This document shows, piece by piece, positions 57,520 through 64,000 of a stretch of 64,000 nt of DNA (the stretch's first letter is position 1; the number at the start of each line of letters is the position of its first letter). A model generated the notes under the pieces. It was not told the origin of the DNA and did not search any database. It saw only the letters and a list, made by a program, of their open reading frames with translations. A program made the position numbers and the translations under genes. This stretch comes from Hetaerina americana (taxonomy: Eukaryota; Arthropoda; Insecta; Odonata; Calopterygidae), in the NCBI GenBank assembly GCA_022747635.1, contig JAKTNV010000005.1:88137969-88201968 (forward strand), read 5' to 3'.

Positions 57520-59415
57520 TGAGTTGAGTCGGTGGCTCGTAAATTGTCAGAATTTGAATTGTAATAATACTCTCGACTTTAAGGATAGGAATATAATCAA
57601 ATGGATTCATTGAGAAAATGTCTTCGGAAAATAAATACGACTCTGACAGCTTCAACTGTCGTACACGGTTTGAATCCTGGCCAAGGGATGACTGCAATGT
57701 TATGAAACTCATCATTTTGATTTGATGCTGGTTTGCAAATCTGAAATGATTCCAGCCATAGGAGTACATAGAAACCTTAAAGCCAATATTGCTTTGATTT
57801 TTCGACTGACCCCATATATTCTGAGTATGAGTTGTAAGAGTACAGTTATACAAGCAAATCTTTTCTTGTCGGTTAATCATGATGACAATTTAAGCCAAGT
57901 CCAAAAATGATATCCACCATTTTCTTATCAAATAAAAAATAAACGACGATTTGAAGTGTCTTTGAAGTGTTATTTAAAGGGACTTCAAAGGAATATCGAT
58001 GCAGAATAAGGTCGAAGACGGATTACGAGCGGAAATGAGCATTCACCATTGACTGGAAAACAGTGTTCAAGGCTCAGTTCCAGATGAGCGATCCAGAATT
58101 AGCGCGATCAGCAATCGCTATTCGGAGCCATCCGGCCAAACGCTTCGTTAGCATTTCGGAACTTCTTTTCCGAGTTCGTTATATCAAAATGCCGCATTCG
58201 AGGCACTCCATTGTTTTATGATTGGGACGCCAGGAGCAGAGCGTGCGGTGCGTGGCGTTAGCGCGTCAGGGCCGACCTTGTAAGGGGCGTCAGGGGTGGA
58301 GGAGTGAGGGTATCAAGCAACGAGGCCCGCGCACCCTTTCCGCGAAGAAGGGTTTCTTCCACTTGGCGTGCGCGCGCCTCCGAGGTGGGCCGGCCCCTCG
58401 GAGCACGCGATCCTCGCGGCGAGCGAGCCAAGGACAGACGTCGTCGTATCCTCGAATTTTCACGTCGAGGAGAGGGAAATTTATGGCGGCCCTCTTGGAC
58501 GACGAGTGGCGCACTGCCGTCATGTGGGCGAATCGATTGCTTTCTTTGAGCTAGAATAAAAGCAAGAGAGAACGAACTTAAAGTTCGAGACATGAGGAGA
58601 GTCCAGTTTGAATCCTGATTGCTTGAAACACGCGGACAAGAGACTGGGCGTACTCTCGGTCGGATCACGGGCAGTCGCCCAAGGTGATGATGATATCCAA
58701 CCTTGTTACCCTAGCTTGGAATTTTAACGCAATGGTGGAAGTTAAACAGAAACACGTTTCACATTCTCTCATCGAAGACACTATTAATATTTTCATGTCA
58801 TTAGAAAAAAAAGATCATTTGTGACTATGAAATGAATGGTTTGTATTCAGAATAGGGAAGATAAATTTATTAAAAGCTATCACAAAACATTAAGCACCAC
58901 TCGCATGGGATCACTCAGCTTGGGATTGAATATTCAGCCATGGAATAAGACGGCGAATCCAACTGAATCCCTGACCCTCAAGTCCCACGAGTCATTAATT
59001 TATCCGCAAAGAATTAATTGGTGAATCCTAATCGCTATGACGGGATTCTTACCATTAGAAAAATCGAGGTTCGTTTTACCCATTTGCGAAATTTCCCATC
59101 GAGATTACGGGAATCAAAAATAAGTAATTTACCTCTCGGATTCAAAAGTACGAGGTGACACTGAGACAAGTGATGACAACTTGTTCATTTTGTACATCAA
59201 GTTTGTTTCCTTCAAAGATCAACGTTGATAAACCCGTTGAACAATGGTAGGTCGATCTCCCGATTTCGATTCCCGGTGCCGGTTTTCTGGCGTCTCATTC
59301 ATTCGAGGCATTCATAGCCTAGTACTTCGAGTATTTTAAGGCGTTATGTGGTGGAATTCGATCATAGCAAAGAAAAAATTGAGTAGCTTCAGGCGTAATG
59401 TGGTGGAAATCGAAC
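57520..59415. other. no recognised gene; GC-rich patch at about 58215-58540
   Basis: Overlapping frames on both strands at 58222-58668 reflect GC-rich composition. A B-box-like CGGTTTGAATCCTGG at 57667-57681 has no matching A box. Nothing else is recognised. Confidence 0.35.
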
Positions 59416-59422
59416 ATAATGA

Positions 59423-59560
59423 ATAACTGATCACAGAACTTTTCCACTTGATAAAATATATTTACGACCGGGTTTCGATATATTACCTGACCTGATGTAA
59501 TACATCGAAACCCGGTCGTAAATAAATTTTATCAAGTGGAAAAGTGCTGCGATCAGTTAT
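59423..59560. repeat. long hairpin 1: 58-bp arms with ACGACCGGGTTTCG core
   Basis: The left arm 59423-59480 and right arm 59503-59560 are inverted copies with a few mismatches, around a 22-nt centre (TATTACCTGACCTGATGTAA plus TA). On the plus strand GATGT-AAT-ACATC (59494-59506) is followed by GAAACCCGGTC and GTAAATAAA, which is hammerhead order. The first core strand reads CTGACCT instead of CTGANGA, so the core is defective. Confidence 0.85.
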
Positions 59561-59575
59561 CTATAATAAAGAATA

Positions 59576-59686
59576 GATAGTAACAATTTTCCTCTTCATG
59601 ATTTTAATAATACGACCGGGCTTCCATGGATAATCTTCAGGCCCGGTCGTACTATTAAAATTGTCTAGAGGAAAATTGTTACTATC
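59576..59686. repeat. long hairpin 2: 46-bp arms with ACGACCGGGC core
   Basis: The left arm 59576-59621 and right arm 59641-59686 are inverted copies with about 5-6 mismatches around a 19-nt loop. The minus strand of the loop reads CTGAAGA (fits CTGANGA), TTATCCATG, GAAG, then CCCGGTC and GTATTATTAAAA. It begins 15 bp after hairpin 1 and shares its CGACCGGG/CCCGGTCG core, while the outer arms are unrelated. Confidence 0.87.
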
Positions 59687-59690
59687 TTTT

Positions 59691-61130
59691 CTTTATTAGT
59701 ACTTCACAATTGACATTTTTAATTCCGTGCCCAGAGGAACGCCGCCACTCATGTTTTCCTCGGGGAATCTACTCGTACGTTCGCTCGATTCTGAGAGGGG
59801 TGTGCTTCGCTTCTCTCCGCCCACACTCGTACGCCGCATTCGGCGGTGGATACCGTTGACCCGTCGCCGCCGCATCCTTCCTTTATTAGGCCCGGAGAAA
59901 TCGACCGCCCCATCGACGCCTTACTTATTTACCGAACCCCAGGGATTATCCACCACTCCTCCTCCTCCTTCTTCATACACTTTCCCGCCACTCCCTCGAT
60001 TGCCCACGCCGCCAATGTTTCCATTACGGACTGATTCATTTCGACTTTAGTTTTCAGTGAAATTGACTCCGCTTTCAATTCTCTGAGGTCATTGTTTTCG
60101 ATTGCGTCGCGGAGATATGAAACCAATAAGAGGATGGAATTATATAGAATTGACTTATAACTGAAATCATTTCAAGCACTTCCGACGATATATTTCGACC
60201 ATTTCAAGCTCTCAAGCGATGGAAAACTCTTAGAAAAGTCAATCGAATTAATACAAAAAAAGAAGAATAAAAAATTCCCCCCATAGTAAAGAGTTATGTT
60301 TCGAGGCTTTGGCCACGAAGGCCTCGAGGAGCGAGCGCATCGTCACCAGGGAAACGCGGTGGCAGGAATAAAGGAAATCATATTGCGGGAATGTGTGGAT
60401 GAAGATTGCAATTTGTTTAGAAATCGACATTGCGCAGCCGTTTGGCATTCAATCAAACTCAATTTTCTCCTGTTACGACTAGAAAAAGATGTCCATTGAT
60501 TTCACAAATAGAAATAGTTTGGCTTATTGACTATTTTTTTTAATTATCGAATTCTATTCTCACTCTCTCCCTACGCGATACCAAACAACCCTACTGCTCA
60601 TATATGCTGCATTATATAATTCACCGAGTTTAAAACTCGTAAAAGGTTTCGTTTTAAAATGCATTTGTAAGTTAATAATAACCACGGCCGGAATTACCTA
60701 GTTCAATTCGCATATCCTATCTCAGGCAATTGTAATGGCAGTACTTTTTCAAAGTTAGGTTGCTTTTGTTCTATAACTTTGAAAATATAAATAGTCGTTG
60801 CAAGAAATATATTTGTACACTTATTTTCCATAGTTTTGCAGCCAGGTTCCAACACTAAATATTTTTCATCAATTAATTCCGCAGTTACAATCAATGGTAG
60901 GTGGTCGTGAAAATAAATAATATTAAACTTTATTTTTTCTATCGATGGTTAATAACTTCCATACATTTTATACTGATTCTCACTATAAAAAATGTTCCTA
61001 TTCCTTACCTCGCGGACAGATTTTAGACTATTTTAGAAAAATGTAATTAGTATCCCCTATTGGTCCGCAAGACAGCTTGCACCGACTTTCGAATTATGTG
61101 TCCGTTTCGAAATTTAATTAGGAAAGGAAT
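59691..61130. other. no recognised gene
   Basis: A 107-codon Pro-rich frame (59727-60050, plus) in a C-rich stretch has no domain. The rest is AT-rich. Confidence 0.35.
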
Positions 61131-61134
61131 GTAA

Positions 61135-61138
<4 letters not shown>

Positions 61139-61166
<28 letters not shown>

Positions 61167-61167
61167 G
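61139..61167. repeat. (CT)n microsatellite
   Basis: About 14 CT units. Confidence 0.97.
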
Positions 61168-61489
61168 CTTAACTACTAATCCCCTTATCGCCCATCATGC
61201 CCATTTTCTTTCCGGTAGCAGATTCACTTCTCCTCCCCAATGATGGCGGTCAGTTTAGGTTGTCGATTTATAGCAGTTAAATCTTTAAGCTTCCCGAATC
61301 ATCGAAATTAATTTCCTCTTGGCTTAATAGACGCGCGAGTTTTAATTTAGGGTGACGGGAGTCCTTTTGGTGAACTTTAGAAGGATATTTTAATTTAATA
61401 TCCTCCTCAAACAACTAAGAATCCGGCGGGAAGATTACCTTCCACTCAGGACCCATCACTCTTGGTGTGTTTAACTGCTGGTATACTAG

Positions 61490-61570
61490 TAAAAAAATCT
61501 GCAAATCCACAATGCACTATTTATTAGCACACGGCCGTGGTTTAGCTGCTACGAAATATCATCAGGTTGG
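61490..61570 (-). other. hammerhead-like remnant near a CACGGCCGTG palindrome
   Basis: The minus strand has AACCTGATGATATTTCG (CTGATGA at 61565-61559) and, about 14 nt later, CTAAACCACGGCCGTG. The second core strand would need GAAA and has TAAA, and helix III does not fit the canonical form. It is only a possible relative of the other motifs. Confidence 0.25.
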
Positions 61571-62965
61571 TGGTATGTTTACTATTCCTTGCATATATGG
61601 AGAAATTTCAGAGAGTTAAGTCTGACAAAGTGTCCTACAACTGTTGGCATATGAAATCTGCTATGTTCAGTCGACGTGCATGACGAGTAAGATTTAAAAA
61701 CAATTTCCAATTCATAAAACTCATTGCCTATTAGTATACCATATTGAAATAATGAGGCAAGAACTAAAAGAAGAATATGGCAGGTATTCAATGCACGCTT
61801 TTTCTTCTGAAATCTTGTCAGCTGTTCGCTACATCGTTATTCTCCCGCGTGTGCAAACAAATCCGGAAGTCCTCCCGCGGCATATTGCAGTGCATTGCAT
61901 CTTTCTGGGTTTAGCGATTTTAAGCAAACAGTTTCCGTCACGAACTCGAATCACTTAACGTGAGTGAGGGTATCAGTACACATACACATACATACGCGTA
62001 TACCCTCAAGTTCCATTCTAGGAAATCTCTCATTGAAGTTACTTCGGACGATGATGATGTTCCATGTCGAAAACCGGGAAATTCAAAGCGGAGATTTCAC
62101 AGGATTTTTCCTGCCGCTCGTAAATGTCTCTCGCTTGATAAAAGAAGACGATTTTCCTATCGCAGCCTCCTCGATGGTTTTCTCCCCTAAGCATTACGTG
62201 TTCTTGTAATATGGACTCACGCCTCGCCGTGACTCCTTCATCCCCGAGGGAGGAGAAAGGATGAAGTTGGTCTGCCGACGCACTGGCGTTACGTATGCAA
62301 TTAGATCACCCCGCTGCGGAGGCCCACTGAAGAGAGGAGAGGAAGAGACCGAGAGGGAAGGCGCGCACTTTCCGTCGGCAGCAAAAAAAATAAACAAAGA
62401 ATGATTCAGCACCACCGTGCGAGTCACGCGCGTCGCACCTCGAAATTAATTCAACCGCGTGGATTGGTGAACACTCCGGTGCCGTGTCGCGCACCCACCT
62501 CCCTCACCCACTCCTTGACCTCTGAAAGTAGCCAACGGGTCTCTCTCCCCACGGGACTGCAACGAAGGAATGGGTGCGCCCCACGGGGCGGTTTGGAAAG
62601 CCTGGAAGGGTGCCACACGACCCCGCTGGATCGATAATTCATTCTAACGTTTAGAAAGTCTCCACAACTGCACCTCCTCGCTGGTAATGTATTGGTACTT
62701 GCGAGCATTTACAGGGCTCTTCGTTTATCTTGATTCGCTGAGTGGAAGAGGAATTATTTCGCCCAACATTAGATGAGCCACGCGGAAGGTAAATCAACCA
62801 TCCGCACTTGGCAATGTTTCCGGGACCCCATCACGAAACGCAGTTCACGAATAAGTGAAGATTGAGAGAACAGGAGATTCTTCCGGAGCCTTAACCTGGA
62901 TGTCGAGGATAAAATTTCTTGTATTCCGTAGATTTGCAAGGCATTATATTTTGAATGTTTACGAA
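61571..62965. other. no recognised gene; GC-rich patch at about 62220-62640
   Basis: Frames at 62401-62637 and 62451-62708 overlap on opposite strands in a GC-rich stretch. No domain is seen. Confidence 0.35.
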
Positions 62966-62967
62966 AT

Positions 62968-63117
62968 AGTGGTAGTAGCAGCAGTAGTTTTGAGGGGAGG
63001 CGACCCACAGCTGATGTCATTTTCGCCAAAGGGGATGGACAGGAAAGAATGAAGGGTGGAGAGAGAAACCCGGCGTCGGAATTAACCTACTCTTAACGAA
63101 AGGCGCCAAGGGGTCCC
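62968..63117 (-). mobile_element. SINE-1, 5'-truncated
   Basis: On the plus strand, AGTGGTAGTAGCAGCAGTAG, TTTTGAGGGGAGGCGACC, AGAGAAACCCGGCGTCGG and CGAAAGGCGCCAAGGGGTCC are the reverse complement of the SINE-1 3' half. The head and first part of the body are absent. The copy ends 20-30 bp from a LINE-B fragment on the same strand. No clear target duplication is seen. Confidence 0.8.
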
Positions 63118-63139
63118 CAGCTCGTATATTTATGCTTCG

Positions 63140-63640
63140 CCCAACAAACCACAATCCAGCATCCTACTCTACAACAAACCCCTCTTGATCTCTGTGTACT
63201 TCCTTCCTCCCTTCATACCATCCAACGTCCCTATCCTATTCCCACCCCTTCCTCGTTTGCCTAACATTCTCCACTCTATTACAGTCTTCAATAGTCCACC
63301 TACCGATCAATATGCCTTCATCCATTTTCCAGTCTCCTTAGGCTTTCTCCCAACAAACCCCTCTCCTCCCCTTCCATTATAAGTACTTCGTTTGTTTTCC
63401 TATCTGTTCACTTCACCTCAACACTCACCTCTCAAAAGTCTCCAATCTACGCCTATCATCATGCTTTAGTGACCATTTTTCTTCACGGTTCCATAACAAG
63501 GCTCCATTTCAAAGTTTTGACGAGCTTTTTCTTCACATCCTAACTCAACGTCCCTGTCATCAACTCTCTCCTGGTGAAAGCTTCTTTTACTAAAGCAATT
63601 CTTCTTCTTATGTCCCAAATGCATAGAGAATGTTGAGCCG
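63140..63640 (-). pseudogene. LINE-B C-terminal relic
   Basis: The minus strand carries, in broken frames, the same blocks as 16085-16640: ALVKEAFT, RELMTGTLS, KKLVKTLKWS (63620-63490), then RRLETFER, then the purine-rich 3' part (GAGGGGTTTGTTGTAGAG at its end near 63170). It contains several stops and an internal shortening compared with the 16 kb copy. It is a dead copy. Confidence 0.75.
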
Positions 63641-64000
63641 AAACAATTCCGAGATAGATAAAAATGTTCCATTTGCTTTAGTATAAGGATAATTGTGAAA
63701 ATTATCAGGTAAAGTTCTATTCCTGGTCAAATATGACCTCTGGAACCAATGACGTACAATAAGAGTCGGGCGCATAATCGTTATTCGTCATCATATCATC
63801 ATTCCCACCTCCACCGCTGCCTTTCAGAAAAACGGAACATTTAAACTGCCATGATTCCCTTGCTTTTTTTAACCGAAGCAGCTTCATCCATATTAAAAAG
63901 ACTTCGTACTTTTCCACATCTTTAAATATGAGGAAACCTACAATGTCTTCTTAGTATGGGTAATAAATACTTCCACGAAGTGAAGCCTGGAACAGTAGAA
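63641..64000. other. no recognised gene
   Basis: Nothing recognised up to the window end. Confidence 0.3.

Noticed and set aside
1..64000. CRISPR arrays, bacterial operons, riboswitches or prophage
   Set aside because: No spacer-repeat pattern, ribosome binding sites or prokaryotic gene density. All recognised elements are eukaryotic.
1..64000. Endogenous virus or LTR retrotransposon genes
   Set aside because: No protease, integrase, Gag or envelope-like motif was seen, and no long direct terminal repeats.

Overview
The window looks like repeat-rich nuclear DNA from an arthropod, most probably an insect with a large genome. The evidence is the repeat content: mariner-type DNA transposons, Jockey-like and other non-LTR retrotransposon (LINE) pieces, several tRNA-derived SINEs, simple repeats, and long AT-rich stretches with scattered GC/CpG-rich patches. 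No prokaryotic operon structure is present, and I do not name a species. I found no host protein-coding exon I would defend; most long open frames have no recognisable family. The one long frame with a clear identity is a non-LTR reverse transcriptase at 777-2267.

Layout. 0-2.7 kb: a broken mariner running off the left edge, then a 5'-truncated Jockey-type LINE with an uninterrupted RT. 4.8-18.7 kb: two LINE families. LINE-A has a 3' end carrying a motif like 'CCCCTGCCACAC' about 30-60 bp from its terminus; LINE-B has a C-terminal segment like 'LVKTLIWSVAMYGAETW'. Both are present as 3' fragments in both orientations, and two fragments are split by copies of a tRNA-derived SINE (SINE-1). 19-32 kb: TA microsatellites, further tRNA-like SINEs, a small RT remnant, another LINE-B copy, a 15-bp minisatellite, SINE-1 and a 107-bp tandem duplication. 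33-34 kb: a GC-rich patch. 37.8-42.1 kb: two large imperfect palindromes with hammerhead-ribozyme-like cores. 48.3-49.3 kb: a mariner with both inverted terminal repeats and TA duplications but an internally deleted transposase. 51.2 kb: a 36-bp identical tandem repeat. 54-57.5 kb: a tRNA-Asp-like SINE, a hammerhead-like core, a composite inverted SINE bounded by a 13-bp direct repeat, and a 75-bp MITE. 59.4-59.7 kb: twin hairpins sharing a CGACCGGG core. 63 kb: SINE-1 beside LINE-B, both on the minus strand.

How the parts relate. The window is a layered record of transposition: LINE fragments came first, SINE-1 then inserted into them (target duplications visible), and mariner/MITE elements were added separately. 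The most unusual signal is a set of inverted-repeat elements whose arms or centres resemble type I hammerhead ribozyme cores (CTGANGA, stem, GAAAC, tiny helix III, UH). Such motifs are known from Penelope-like retroelements, but no Penelope RT or GIY-YIG domain is seen here. The copy at 42037-42089 is the best. Everything was read by eye without alignment software, so repeat boundaries are approximate unless an exact duplication is given.
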